NCBI GenBank assembly: GCA_027886185.1
Contig: WOAB01000568.1
Location: forward strand, 5,712,501-5,776,500
Source of the DNA: Rheum nobile
Lineage: Eukaryota > Streptophyta > Magnoliopsida > Caryophyllales > Polygonaceae
Direction: 5' to 3'
Length of the DNA stretch: 64,000 nt
Below are positions 41,992-54,279 of the stretch, in pieces (the first letter of the stretch is position 1; the number at the start of each line of letters is the position of its first letter). The notes under the pieces are model-generated. The model saw only the letters and a list, made by a program, of their open reading frames with translations. It ran no database searches and had not been told where the DNA came from. Made by a program: the position numbers and the translations under genes.

Positions 41992-43128
41992 TGTTAGGAA
42001 ACGGAACTCTGGAACTTAGGTTCCCCTGAGAGTTCCGTTCCTCAGTTTGTCTACTTTTGAAGATGACAAATATTATGATACTAATGTTTTATCTCAAAGA
42101 TGTGTTTTAAGGAACCACATGAATATACCGAAGGCAGGAAAACCAAACAGAATAAGGGAACCAAAGGAACAAGACAGCTGAAGGAATCCAGAGGAACCCA
42201 GGTGTGCCCAGAAATGGAGCTTGCGACATTGCGATTCCCGAGAAATCTGGGAACACACAACCTCGGACAAAAGGTATCGAAAACGACTTGTCCGAAGCTT
42301 CCAAAAGTCTGCCAAGGTCCAAGAGCTAAAGAACAAGATGCCTAGAGAACCTCTACCTCGGACATAGACGATGAAAGCGACAGCACATGAAGACGTCGCT
42401 GTCCAACAGACGGTTCCCAAGCGGCCAACTTACTCAACCTCGGACGAAAGCGTTTTGACAACGACACCACAAGGCTCGTCTGAGGTAGTTGACCAACCAA
42501 GAGAGATTCTGAGCTGCCTAGGTTGTTTGCACATGCCAAGAACAACGTGGATCAAGGAGAACCACTAATCCTAGGGCAAGCTCAATCCGTGGGAACCAAG
42601 AGAGGATCGAGCTGCGAAGAATCCTCTATAAAAGGAAGACTAACCCAAGGGTTATCTTCATGCACTAAAACAAGAACTCACACTCATTAGCAAACATCTA
42701 GTGTGAACCTCAAAACAAAGATCATCAAAGCAAACCGAGATCAAGAGGAACTAGTCAAGGAAGAAGAGCTGAGTGCTAAGTTCCTGTGACTGTAAGTGAT
42801 AGTTCCTAGGTGCGAAATTCTGTTTCTTGGATTGATTATTGATTGTGTTAAGTTATCTAGGATTTTCTAACTGTGTGTAAGGCAAAGGAACTGTGTGTTC
42901 GTTCCTAGGATAAGCTGTAACCAAAAGAGATAAGAAATCAAGAAGTAGACTTTGAAATCCTTTCGAAAGAAAGGTAGTGGTTTTTATCCTGGATTGCTAG
43001 TTGGCAATCAAAGGTTTCCACTATAAGAAACTTGTCATTTCTTTGATTGTTTATCTTCCGCTGCTAAAGGAACTGAGAATCATTATTCTGAGTTCCTTAA
43101 GTTTTTATCTAACAATCACGATCCTACA
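41992..43128 (+). repeat. C4 5' LTR
   Basis: 1137 bp, TGTTAGGAAACGG...GATCCTACA. It starts with a hairpin (CGGAACTCT...AGAGTTCCG). Three spaced copies of CCTCGGAC (42261, 42356, 42438) lie upstream of a TATA box, which suggests regulatory repeats in U3. It carries 19 copies of GGAAC/GTTCC. Confidence 0.96.
42627..42633 (+). promoter_or_regulatory. C4 5' LTR TATA box
   Basis: CTCTATAAAAGGAAG at the expected U3/R position, conserved at 52119-52125 in the other LTR. It is the likely start of genomic RNA about 30 bases downstream. Confidence 0.75.
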
Positions 43129-43130
43129 AT

Positions 43131-43145
43131 TGGTATCAGAGCAGG
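43131..43145 (+). other. C4 primer-binding site (initiator tRNA-Met)
   Basis: TGGTATCAGAGCAGG two bases after the LTR end. The first 12 bases fit the plant initiator tRNA-Met 3' end. Confidence 0.92.
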
Positions 43146-43178
43146 AAAAGCTCTAGATCTTTGATAAGTTTACAGATC

Positions 43179-45213
43179 ATGTCTCAACCAAGCAAGTTTG
43201 AGCTCGGAATCTCCACCAACAAGCCACATCTCCGAAAGAAAGGAGAAGAAATATGGTGGGAAAAGTGCATGGAAAGCCACATCAAGACCAACGACTACCA
43301 ATGCTGGAGGATAGTCGAAAATGGAGATGGCTATGTCGACCTCACCATGAAGGAAGAAGATTGGAAACCAGAACACTATGTTATCATGGAGAAGAATGCC
43401 AAGGCCAGGCAGTTTATCCTCAATGGATTGGACAGAGAGGACATGGACAAGGTCATAGGAATCAAGATGGCCAAAGAGATGTGGAAAGCTCTCAAGGAGA
43501 TGCATAAAGGAAGTGAGGAACTAAAGCAAAGCAGAAAGTTTGCTTTGGAAGGAGAATACCACACCTTCAAAATGATGGAAACTGAGACCATCTCAGAGTA
43601 CTACTCTCGCTTCAACATATTAATTGGAAAGTTGACGGCGGCGGGAGTTGATCTTGATGAAGTCTCCAAGTCCTTAGTGATCATCAATGGACTCAACTCC
43701 AAGTTCACCCTTCTCAAAGGAATCATGAAGAACACTTCAGGCATCCAATCCCTTCCCTTGACCCAAGTCATAGGGAAACTGGAAGTTGAAGAAGGAGAGC
43801 ACACTAAAGCCAATGCCGATAAGAAACTGGAGAAAGGAATCGCCCTTAAGATCTCCAAAGCTTTCTCAAGGCTTGAGATGGAGCAAGAGAACTCAGACTT
43901 GGAAGAAGAGGAGGACGAGCTAACAACCCTCTTCTCAAAGAATATCAAAAAATTCTTTGTGAAAGGAAGGTTCCAAAAGGGCAGTTCCTCCTACAACGGA
44001 CCCAGAAGGGATCTAAAGGAAGTCTCTTGTTACGAGTGCAAAGAGAAGGGACACTACGCTAAGAACTGTCCCAATAAGGAAGACTCCAAGGAAGAAGAAA
44101 AACCTCAGAGAAAGAAGGCTCTCGTAGCCTCATGGGGAGAAGACTCAGATGAGGAACTAGATCTGAGCGGCTTCTCTGGAGGAAGATGTCTCATGGCAAA
44201 AGGAGACTCAAGCGACTCAGAAGAACTTGAGGTAACTTCTGATGATCTCTTAAAATCCCTAGTTGATTGTGATAAGAAACAACTTCTTAAGATCATAAAG
44301 AAACTAGGAAAGGAAACCAGTTCTCTTCAACATAAACTTGATGATTGTGAAGATGAAATTGCATGCTTAACTGTTGAGAATTCTGTTTGGAGTAAGAAAC
44401 TTGATGAAACTGAGAAAGACCTAGCTAAAACTCACTCCAAACTGATTGAAATTAGGAACGTGCATGCTAGTCACCTTAAAATTTGCAAATCTTGCGATGA
44501 ATCTGGCATAGATTATGTTAAAGTTCCTTCGCATGCTAACTCTATTGGAAATGAAATGCTTCAGTCCATTATTGACAGGTTAGACAATCTCACTGATTCC
44601 ATTAATGAAAAAACGATAAATCAAACTGTCTTTGTGAGGCAACGTCATGGAATAGGATATGTCAACAACAAGGATAACAATGATGCTGAAAATGAAAAGG
44701 CCAGATGAGAACTTGTTGAGATGAATGAGAACCTCAACATTGCTCTTGCCACCTCTCGTGACAGGATTCAGTTCCTATCAGAGAAGATCATGGTGCTTGA
44801 GAACAAGGTTGAGGTTGCCAAACATCTCAATGAAGGTTTTCAAAGCCCTAAGAGGGAACCAAAAGGAAAAGAAAAAATGACTCCTGAAAATCAATGGTTC
44901 ACCAATTCTTTTGCTCATAAAAAGTATGTTGACATGGCCAATAGTAAGGTTAAAAACAATGTTGATTTCAACAAAATAAATGAAAAACCTTTTAGGCCAG
45001 GGAAAGGAAAGTATGGTCATGTTGTCTACAACCGCTTATGTACCTACTGTGGTAAGAATGGCCATTACAACACTGATTGTGCTAAGAAAAAGGAACTTTG
45101 AAAGGGAGAAAAGTGCTTATCACCAGGAAAGGAACCAACTCCCTGATTATTCACAGACTCGAAATGCTAATCCCCCCAGTAAAGCCAAGCTTCGCTGGGT
45201 TCAGAAATCTTAG
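43179..45213 (+). pseudogene. C4 gag
   Basis: I choose the start at 43179 (MSQPSKFELG), 34 bases after the PBS, because C2 and C5 gags begin with similar MSS wording at the same distance. Domains: gag core SHIKTNDYQCWRIVENG, KARQFILNGLDREDMDK, AKEMWKALKEMHKGSEELKQ, KMMETETISEYYSRFNILIG. The first CCHC knuckle CYECKEKGHYAKNC is at about 44031-44072; a coiled-coil-like Lys/Glu/Leu region follows. The second knuckle CTYCGKNGHYNTDC is at about 45040-45082. A TGA at 44706-44708 splits it in frame and a frame change near 45098 follows. The last frame ends KLRWVQKS at TAG 45211. Confidence 0.92.
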
Positions 45214-45228
45214 TTCCCTTATGTGCAG

Positions 45229-48200
45229 AAAGAAGAGAGGCAACCCCAACTATGGTACATTGACAGTGGTTGCTCATGCCATATGACCGGAAAAAGAAAT
45301 CAAATGACCTCTCTTCAACCTCTCCAAGGAGGGAACATATCCTTTGGAGACAAAAGCAAAGGGAAAATTTGTGGAATAGGAACTGTGAAACTCAACGATC
45401 ACATTCAGGTAAACAAAGTTCACCTTGTTGATAGTCTTGGTTTTGATCTAATAAGTGTGTCACAGCTGTGTGATCAAGGAGACAATGAAGTCAGATTTAG
45501 ATCAAATGAATGCTCAGTTCTTGACTCCTGGGGACAAATCATCCTAAAAGGAAAGAGATTCAACAATGTTTACATTATTGATCCATCCTTCGTCCCCAAG
45601 GAGAAACTGTGTCTCTCAACCGTGAATGACCAAGCTGAGTTGTGGCACCAACGCCTCGGTCATGCTAGCACCAAGCTGATTCAAAAGCTACACTCAAAGG
45701 AAGTAGTCAGAGGATTGCCAAAGCTGAGTGGTACATCTAAGGAACCATGCTCTGACTGTGTAAAAGGAAAACAGACTCGTAGTTCCTTCAAATCCATAAA
45801 CATGGTAAGCACCTCAAGGCCTCTTGAGCTCATCCACATGGATCTTTGTGGACCCATGAGAGTTCAAAGCCTAGGAGGGAACATGTATATTTTTGTTATT
45901 GTCGATGACTTCTCTCGCTTTACTTGGACCATTTTCATTAAATCTAAAAGTGAAGTCATTGATCGCTTTAAAGACCTGGTTCCCTTGTTAGAAAAATCCC
46001 TTGATTGTTCACTTAATGCTATTCGGTCTGACCATGGTACCGAATTCGAAAATGGAGAATTTCTAACCTTTTGCAGTGAGAATGGCATTGATCACAACTT
46101 CTCTGCACCATACACTCCTCAACAGAATGGAGTAGTGGAGAGAAAGAATAGGACCTTGGAAGACATGGCTCGAACTATGTTGATCTCAAGTGGACTCTCC
46201 CAATCCTTTTGGGCTGAGGCGATCAACACAGCATGCTACATCATCAATAGAGCCATGCTTCGCCCTATCACAGAGAAGACACCCTATGAACTCCTAAGAG
46301 GAAGAGTTCCCAACATTTCTCATCTAAGGGTGTTCGGATGCAAGTGCTTTGTGCACAACAATGGGAAGGACAATCTTGGCAAGTTCGACCCAAGAAGTGA
46401 TGAAGGAATCTTCATTGGATATGCCTCAGGCAGCAAGGCATACAAGGTCTTCAACAAAAGGACTAAAAAGGTAGAAGAAAGTATTCATGTTATTTTTAAT
46501 GAAAAATCACTCGGAAAGATTGTGCAGAACACCACCAGTTCCTTTGAAGATCCGTTTCCCAAGTCATCCCAAGAAGATCCAGATGAAGATGTCACTCGTC
46601 CCAGTTCCTGCCCTGCTGAACGGAACCCTCCAATGGCTCCTCTACCAGTTCCCATGGATAATGAACAACAATCCATTTCTGGGAACCATGAGCATGAAGA
46701 CAACATCTGTGGAGACCTCAATGATTCATCTTCCCACATGTTCTTCAATGGAGAAGGTGACCCCAACCAGGAAGCTGAATGCTCAACACAGAATGTCTCC
46801 ACATCAAATACTTTGGCTTCCAACAGAGAAAGAAGAGTCGTCAAGCCTCCAGTCAGGTACGAACATCTAACTTTCTTTGCCTTTAATGCCTTTTTGTCTA
46901 TTGTGGAACCAAAGAACATAGGTGAGGCACTGAAGGATGCGGACTGGATCCAAGCCATGCAAGAGGAGCTTCATCAATTTGAAAGGAACAAAGTCTGGCA
47001 TCTGGTTCCTCGCCCCAAGGATAAGCACATCATAGGAACCAGATGGGTTTTCAGAAACAAGCTAGATGATACAAGAGCTGTGATAAGGAACAAAGCAAGA
47101 CTTATGGCTCAAGGATACAATCAACAAGAAGGAATTGACTATGATGAAACCTATGCTCCAGTGGCAAGGATCGAAGCAATAAGGTTGTTGATTGCCTTCG
47201 CATCTCACAAAGGGTTCAAGTTGTTCCAAATGGATGTGAAGACAGCCTTCCTCAATGGAATTCTTCAAGAAGAAGTCTATGTCAAGCAACCTCCTGGTTT
47301 CGAAGACGACGATCATCCAGATCATGTCTACTTTCTAGACAAGGCACTCTATGGCCTCAAGCAAGCTCCCAGAGCTTGGTATGATCGTCTTGCCCAGTTC
47401 CTACTCTCAAATGGCTACATGCGTGGAGTTATTGATAAGACTCTCTTCATCCTAGAAGAAGAAGGTAACATCTTAGTGGTTCAAATTTATGTTGATGATA
47501 TCATTTTTGGTTCCACTAACCTGTCCCTTATAGACAAGTTCAAAGACTTGATGAGCAGTGAATTTGAAATGAGTTTAATTGGGGAACTCACATTCTTCCT
47601 CGGATTACAAATCACTCAAAAGGAAGATGGTATTCAAATCCACCAATAGAAGTATGTCAGGGAACTACTGAAGAAGTTCAAAATGGATTCATACAAGCCT
47701 CTCTCCACTCCCATATCCACCATTGCCCATCTGGATAAGGACCACTCGAGTCCTTTAGTGGAGGAGAAGCTCTATAGAGGTATGATTGGCTCACTCATGT
47801 ACCTAACCGCTAGTCGACCAGACATTGTCTTTGTTGTTGACTTGTGTGCTAGGTTCCAATCTTGTCCAAGAGAAACCCACTTGGCCGCTGTGAAGAGAAT
47901 ACTTCGATACCTCAAAGAAACTGACGATCTCTGCATTTGGTACCCCAAAGAATGTCCCTTTGAGCTCATGGGTTTCACTGATGCTGATTATGTCGGATAC
48001 TTGGTGGATAGGAAGAGCACTTCTGGAATGGCACAGTTCCTAGGCCCTTGCCTTGTGTCATGGGATCAAAGAAACAAGTTTCAGTCTGTCTCTCCACCAC
48101 AGAATCCGAGTACATTGCGGCTGCCTCTTGTTGTTCCCAACTTCTCTGGCTAAAGCAACAACTCGCGAACTTTGGTATGTCTTATGGCCCTCTCACTATT

Positions 48201-48434
48201 CTTTGTGATAACACTAGTGCCATAAACATTTCTAAGAATCCTGTGCATCATACTAGGACCAAGCATATTGACATTAGACATCATTTTCTTAGAGATCATG
48301 TTGAGAAGGGAAACATCATTATGAAATTTTGTAGAACTGAAGATCAAATTGCAGATATATTCACCAAGGCATTGAATAGAGTTCCTTTTGAGAACCTCAG
48401 ATTGGAACTAGGAATGATTCCTATTACTCAGTAG
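45229..48434 (+). pseudogene. C4 pol: retropepsin, integrase, reverse transcriptase, RNase H
   Basis: The frame opens after CAG at 45226-45228. Protease LWYIDSGCSCHMTG is at about 45250. The pre-integrase zinc region is WHQRLGHAS...CSDCVKGKQTRSSFKS. Integrase DDE: LIHMDLCGPMR, AIRSDHGTEFEN, PQQNGVVERKNRT. RT: ARLMAQGYNQQEGIDYDETY, MDVKTAFLNG, YGLKQAPRAWYDRL and the intact catalytic QIYVDDIIFGST (about 47490). A TAG at 47647-47649 interrupts RT after QIHQ. RNase H has GFTDADYVGYLVDRKSTSG; a one-base loss near 48063 shifts to the frame STTESEYIAAASC...CDNTSAINIS...TKHIDIRHHFL. It ends at 48434. Confidence 0.94.
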
Positions 48435-49275
48435 TGACCTTAGTTCTGAGAATTCTTTCCGAGTTCCCCTGATTGACTAGTTTAAGATATTTAACTTGTT
48501 GAGTCTTGATGTCCTTGTGTTATATCTTTTGCTACAAACCCTTCTTGTCATAATGGTTTCTTATAAAGGCTTAGATAAATTTTTCTGGTTCATTTCCTTT
48601 TGATTATCATTATTTCTCAACTCCTCATTGTTCAAATTTCTTTGATGGCCCAAAAGTCACAATCTGATCATATTTCTAACCCAACATTACAAGCTGAAAT
48701 GATGATTGTGTACTAAGACCTACCCTTGCCTCATTGCTCAATTTAATTCTCTATGATCCATCTCTAAACCTTCTCTGAGAATTATTGTGCAATGCGATAA
48801 ATAGTCTACCCTGATTCCTTGTATGGGAACGTACTGTTTTTGGTTCCTTTGTCCCCACCTACACCAAAGGTTCCCATATATTCCTCTAGCTCGCTGAAAA
48901 TGTCGCCAGAAAGGAACCAGAACATCGCGTCTCTCCAACGGCTCGCTTGGCTCTCCCAAACGCTATTTATGGCATATTGGCAGGGATAAGGCATGTCTCA
49001 TCAGTGGCAGACCTCCCTCTTCTCGGAATGGGTCATATTTTGAATTTAAATTAGCCGTTCCAAAAAGCTGCAACTCTCTTCAATGCTTCGGATTTGCCTT
49101 GATCTTCTCAACGGCTGGATTTGCTTCAACGGTCACCTCAACTCTTGGCCATCCCAGATCTTCAACGCCCTTAAAGAGGTGCTCAGTTGCTCTGAGTTGA
49201 TCACACAAGCTCTCCATCTCTCTGATCTTCTACCTCTCTTTCTCTTCTCACAACAATCCTCTTAGCTCCTCTCAA
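48435..49275 (+). other. C4 inter-ORF region; pyrimidine-rich leader before the extra ORF
   Basis: No gene is seen. The last 80 bases (49197-49275) are strongly C/T-rich and lead into CTCTCAAATGGC, a good plant start context. A weak TATA-like CCTTAAAGAGG lies at about 49168. Confidence 0.6.
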
Positions 49276-50880
49276 ATGGCTAACCCTAACCCAATCGTTG
49301 TTATGGATGAAGAGGAAGCTGCTTTTCTTCAAGCATTTTGCGAAAAGAAGGCTAAAGCCTCCTCCTCCAAGCCTGTTTCTGCCTCCACTTCTTCAAAATC
49401 CCTCCCCAAAGAAAACCCCATGGCGAAACCTGTAGAGAAACCAGAAGAGAAGCTTGAGAAACCACCAAAGGATAAGGAAAAGGTGGAAGAGGAACCAACC
49501 ATGCCCAAAGAAGAGGAGCAAGCCATCACTTTGGCTTCAGAATCAGTCACAAAATCAGTTTCTGAAGGCGGATCGCATGATTCCTCTCCGGATAAATCCC
49601 TTCAAGAGATCCTTAGCCCCGAGCCTTCCCCGATCAGTCTCAAATCCAAAACTTCCAACCCAGGCCCCTTTGTCGCCACAAGAATGCAACAGAGGAAGAG
49701 AAGCTCCCAAGCCATTGTTCCCTATGAAACCAAATCCACAAAAAGGGCCAAAACCACCACCCTCTCTGTCTCCTCTTCCTTCTCCAAAAGGAAGATCCTA
49801 AAACCTCTCATTATCGGCAGAGAATTCTGGACCCAAGCGTTAGAAGAAGAGGATGAGGAACTCTATGGAGAAGCTTTGGATGAGTTCCACTCTCTATTGC
49901 AGTTCCAAGGGTGGGACGAGATACTGTGCGAGCCTTTCTCTGCTTCCGACGAGGTTGTCCGGATGTTTTACCAGTCCATGGAATTTGTACCCCAGAAGGA
50001 GAACTCTCCCTGTCATGACGCCATTCTCATATGGAAGGAAACCAGCTTTCCCCTGTCCGCCAATCTAATCGCGTCTGCTCTAGGGATTGAGTCGAGGTCT
50101 GGGTTTGGCATTCTGCCTCAGAAGAAGGGATGGCCCAAGGGAAAGGGCTTCAAGTCCAAAGGAGCAATCGTCAAGAAAATTTATGATGGCGCATCCCCCT
50201 CATCTTTGGAGACGAATGATCTCTCCATCGCAAACCGGCTACTGCATTTTTGGATCACTCGCAACTTGGTTCCCAGGCAAGAGCACAGGAACGAAGTCCT
50301 CATCACCGACGCCATCTACATGGACAAAGTGCTCTCCGGCTTTCAGTTGGATCTTCCCCGTATTGTGCTGGCTCACATGCAATTCTGTGCATCCCATGAC
50401 TCCCATGCTTTACCCTTCCCTCACATCATCAAGAAGCTACTCTCCAACCTCAATCAGTACCCAGAAGACGCACCCGAGACTGCCTATAGCAAATGTCTTA
50501 CCATGCACACAGTTCGGAAGCTGAAATCTAAGGAACAATAACCCAACCCTGCTGAAACAGAAGAAATCCCGCCTAAGGAAAAGGCGAGTTCCCAGGGCCG
50601 TTCTAGTTCTCACCCTCAGCAACCCCCCTCTTCAGACTCCTCTGTGATCCTCCTTGCGTTGAATCGTATTGAAAAAGCTATCTTGAAAGGCTCGACTGCC
50701 AACACGGTCGCCATTCATGATCAAGTAAGAGAGTTGGGGCGTATCAGTTCTGCTGTCGAGAGTCTGGTGGACGTTCTGCAGAAGGATTGGCAAGGTGCAA
50801 TCAGTGCTCATCAAGCCGCAGGCCAAAATGTAGGAACCGACGACAAGGATGCAGAAGAAGAGGCCGTTACTACGCCATAG
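49276..50880 (+). pseudogene. C4 extra 3' ORF (SIRE-type accessory protein), one in-frame stop
   Basis: A start at 49276 in strong context gives 421 residues to TAA 50539-50541. The same frame then stays open to 50880, so the full protein was about 534 residues. N-terminal third: charged Lys/Glu/Pro/Ser-rich and disordered, with basic clusters MQQRKRSS and KSTKRAK that could be nuclear signals. Middle: a globular region beginning FWTQALEEEDEELYGEAL, with LVPRQEHRNEVLITDAIYM and LAHMQFCASHDSHALPFPHIIKKLL. C-terminal: NRIEKAIL and VRELGRISSAVESLVDVLQKDW, a likely helix or coiled coil. The globular part is shared with C5 and C3 and resembles the domain often labelled putative plant transposon protein. 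The env-like position in SIRE elements is known; the function is not. Confidence 0.8.
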
Positions 50881-51216
50881 GAACGCTTGTTCTATTTTCC
50901 CAGTGCTGCAACGCCACAGCGAGCTAGTAGTTTCCCTTAGGATCCTACTCTCCTCTTCTATCCCTTTTGTTGTCTTTCTTAAGATTGCTTTTGTTGTCTT
51001 CCTTGCTATCTGTTGTTTGTCTTGTCGGTTGTTTGTTGTTTGCTTGTGGTATTTTGTGTGTTTGATCAATGATAAGTGAAGTTTTCAATGATTATCTTCA
51101 GTTTCGTTCCCATGATCATTTGTCTTCGCCTTAAGTTTTCATTATGACATTTTATGGGATTGCTGCAATCGCATATTCACTCCGATATCATGTTCTTAAC
51201 TTATACTTAATCTTTT

Positions 51217-51483
51217 CGATGATGTCAAAAGGGGGAAGAAAAGGATAGGAACCTTGAACTTTGGAGACTACTGAATTAATAGGAACTCTGAACTAGTTCT
51301 ATTTCTAAGGGGGAATTTGAAATAAACTTGTTCACTTGCTTAGGGGGAATTTGCAACCATTGAATGTTCTATCACTAATCTGTAATGTTGTAAATCCCGT
51401 TATCTCAATATGGTCTCATAAGATTCAAAGTCCTATTATGTTTTCAGGTTCCTTGTATTTGTCATCATCAAAAAGGGGGAAAT
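51217..51483 (+). other. C4 extended PPT region
   Basis: The PPT AAAAAGGGGGAAAT (51470-51483) abuts the 3' LTR. Similar purine runs occur upstream at about 51224, 51309 and 51339. Repeated purine tracts before the PPT are a known trait of SIRE-type elements. 50881-51216 shows nothing else. Confidence 0.8.
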
Positions 51484-52620
51484 TGTTAGGAAACGGAACT
51501 CTGGAACTTAGGTTCCCCTGAGAGTTCCGTTCCTCAGTTTCTCTACTTTTGAAGATGACAAATATTATGATACTAATGTTTTATCTCAAAGATGTATTTT
51601 AAGGAACCACAGGAATATACCGAAGGCAGGAAAACCAAACAGAACAAGGGAACCAAAGGAACAAGACAGCTGAAGGAATCCAGAGGAACCCAGGTGTGCC
51701 CAGAAATGGAGCTTGCGACATTGCGATTCCCGAGAAATCTGGGAACACAAAACCTCGGACAGAAGGTGTCGAAAACGACTTGTCCGAAGCTTCCAAAAGT
51801 CTGCCAAGGTCCAAGAGCTAAAGAACAAGATGCCTAGAGAACCTCTACCTCGGACAGAGACGATGAAAACGACAGCACATGAAGACATCGCTGTCCAACA
51901 AACGGTTCCCAAGCGGCCAACTTACTCAACCTCGGACGAAAGCGTTTTGACAACGACACCACAAGGCTCGTCTGAGGTAGTTGACCAACCAAGAGAGATT
52001 CTGAGCTACCTAGGTTGTTTGCACATGCCAAGAACAACGTGGATCAAGGAGAACCACTATTCCTAGGGCAAGCTCAATCCGTGGGAACCAAGAGAGGATC
52101 GAGCTGCGAAGAATCCTCTATAAAAGGAAGACTAACCCAAGGGTTATCTTCATGCACTAAAACAAGAACTCACACTCATTAGCAAACATCTAGTGTGAAC
52201 CTCAAAACAAAGATCATCAAAGCAAACCGAGATCAAGAGGAACCAGTCAAGGAAGAAGAGCTGAGTGCTAAGTTCCTGTGACTGTAAGTGATAGTTCCTA
52301 GGTGCGAAAGTCTGTTTCTTGGATTGATTATTGATTGTGTTAAGTTATCTAGGATTGTTTAACTGTGTGTAAGGCAAAGGAACTGTGTGTTCGTTCCTAG
52401 GATAAGCTGTAACCAAAAGAGATAAGAAATCAAGAAGTAGACTTTGAAATCCTTTCGAAAGAAAGGTAGTGGTTTTTATCCTGGATTGCTAGTTGGCAAT
52501 CAAAGGTTTCCACTCTAAGGAACTTGTCATTTCTTTGATTGTTTATCTTCCGCTGCTAAAGGAACTGAGAATCATTATTCTGAGTTCCTTAAGTTTTTAT
52601 CTAACAATCACGATCCTATA
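51484..52620 (+). repeat. C4 3' LTR
   Basis: 1137 bp, TGTTAGGAAACGG...GATCCTATA (last CA mutated to TA). TATA box at 52119-52125. Confidence 0.96.
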
Positions 52621-52825
52621 TGATCGTTCCTTTTGCAGAGGCGACAACTCAAAATAAAATTTCCCTATCCGTTAAGCAACGTTCACATGCTATCTTTTCT
52701 CAATGTTCCCATACGTGTTCTACGCATCTGTTCCCCCTAAGCACAATAAGCCCCGCTCCCGTCACCAGTTACCATGAATGGAATAAAAGAGTCAGTTTAG
52801 ATAGCATAGGGTTTATATACATTAT
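52621..52825 (-). other. C3 fragment between C4 and C5
   Basis: It begins with the right C4 TSD TGATC and ends with ATTAT, the left flank of C5. It is C3 inter-ORF sequence with no gene. Confidence 0.75.
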
Positions 52826-53664
52826 TGTTGGATCGTTAGAGTTACGTCTGAGGGAACAAATGCTTTGTTCCCACAGAAAGTGCAGCGGAATATTATAGCA
52901 AGAAAGACAATATAATGAACTCACGATGTATAGTGGAAACCCCAATCAGTCAAATAACTAATCAAGGAAAAATCACTACCTTCAAGTTTCTCGCTTGAGA
53001 GGATTTTGAAGAGTCTACTTGTCTTATTGATATCTCGATCGGTTACACTTGTAGCCTGGACTTCAAACCCTAGACTTCCCACTTAGATTTGAATCTCTTC
53101 TACAACGATGAACACGAACTCACTCTTCTAAGACTTACAGACACTTTACTTTCTTTTCTCTCAATTAAATGATATGAGTTTGTACTTAGAAATGAATCCT
53201 ACACTTCTACTGATACAACTCGATAAACTCATTTAACAAGATAAGATATCTCTCTCTAAAATCAACAACAAGAACATATTGTTTTATCTAAGAGATATAA
53301 TCTTAACCGCATATTTTATCTAAGGAAATATTTCCTAAGATAACAAAATCAGATCAAGATAATATCTTTCTCTCTCCACATCTTCGAATCGGCGTGATCC
53401 ACCAGATTTTCTTTTCTACAACCGCATAATCTTCAAAGATAATCTTCATAATCTTCATGCTGATTATTCTTCACTTCATTCGCAACTTGATGTTTGTTCG
53501 GCATTGATGTTCCTTGAGAGGAAACAAAGCATGTAGAGAGAGCTTTGTTCCCTTTGTAATCCTGCGCTGCTAACGGTTCCCTGTCACAACTGTATGGTTC
53601 CTGAAACACTTGGTTACCAGATTAGTTGAATGTTTGTTACCATCAAAACCTAAGGAATTCAACA
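52826..53664 (-). repeat. C5 3' LTR
   Basis: 839 bp. The PPT (minus strand AAAAAGGGGGAATTT, 53665-53679) abuts its inner edge. Confidence 0.93.
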
Positions 53665-54279
53665 AATTCCCCCTTTTTGATGGTGACAAACATCCTTGAT
53701 AATAAAACATACATATGAGATAAAGATAGTTGTATAGAGAAAGGTTTCAACCTTTAGACATAATAGTTCCCCCAGTCCAGCAACTATGAAAGCATGATTA
53801 GTTCCCCCTCAACTAAAGCTACCAGTCATTTTCCCCATTTTGGCATCATCAAAAACATAAATAAATAGTACAAGGAAAATGAGCACGACAAGATAAACAA
53901 ACAACCCCTTGTTCATTAGAAAGAAACAGACTAACATAGGCAACATGCACAGACAACGACAAAATAGGCAAAGAAAACATACATGATCAACATGCCAATC
54001 AAGGCAAACACATGAGACAAAAGCAAAGAAAATCAAAGCAGTAAGGGAAATATGTGTTTGGAAAAAAAAGAGGGGTTGGTAGGTTGAGAAGGCGAATCAA
54101 GCACCACTGGTGCCAGCAGAGGGAGCCGAAGAGTGGAGAGCAATCAAGGCACGCATATCCTCCATAAGACGCTATTGTTGTTCCGCCAGTATAGCCATTG
54201 CGCGGGACAAACTCCTGAGATCCTTCCTCAAGCCAGATTCCTCCCTTGGTTCCCCCTCAGAGTCGACACCTTCAGACTC
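53665..54279 (-). other. C5 PPT and 3' untranslated region
   Basis: PPT at 53665-53679, with extra purine runs at about 53768, 53803 and 53828. Between 54070 and 54279 the tail of the extra ORF may continue in a broken frame (an acidic/Arg-rich stretch on the minus strand). Confidence 0.7.

Larger units (their letters stand above)
41992..52620 (+). mobile_element. C4: SIRE-like Ty1/copia element, nearly complete and youngest in the window
   Basis: The two LTRs are exactly 1137 bp each and are flanked by a perfect TSD TGATC (41987-41991 and 52621-52625). The order is PBS, gag, protease, integrase, RT, RNase H, extra 3' ORF, PPT, LTR. By hand count the LTRs differ at about 20 of 1137 positions (1.8%). 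The coding region has a TGA in gag, a frame change near 45100, the gag/pol stop at 45211, a TAG in RT, a one-base loss in RNase H and a TAA in the extra ORF. It is therefore probably not autonomous now. It is 10.6 kb and inserted into C3. Confidence 0.96.

Noticed and set aside
42003..43090. Heat-shock elements (ONSEN-like) from the dense GGAAC/GTTCC words in the C4 LTR
   Set aside because: The words are not spaced as contiguous nGAAnnTTCn units often enough to call a heat-shock element.
45211..45213. Simple stop-codon readthrough between gag and pol in C4
   Set aside because: Possible for C4, where gag and pol frames agree, but C2 and C5 have pol in another frame and no shared readthrough context follows the stop.
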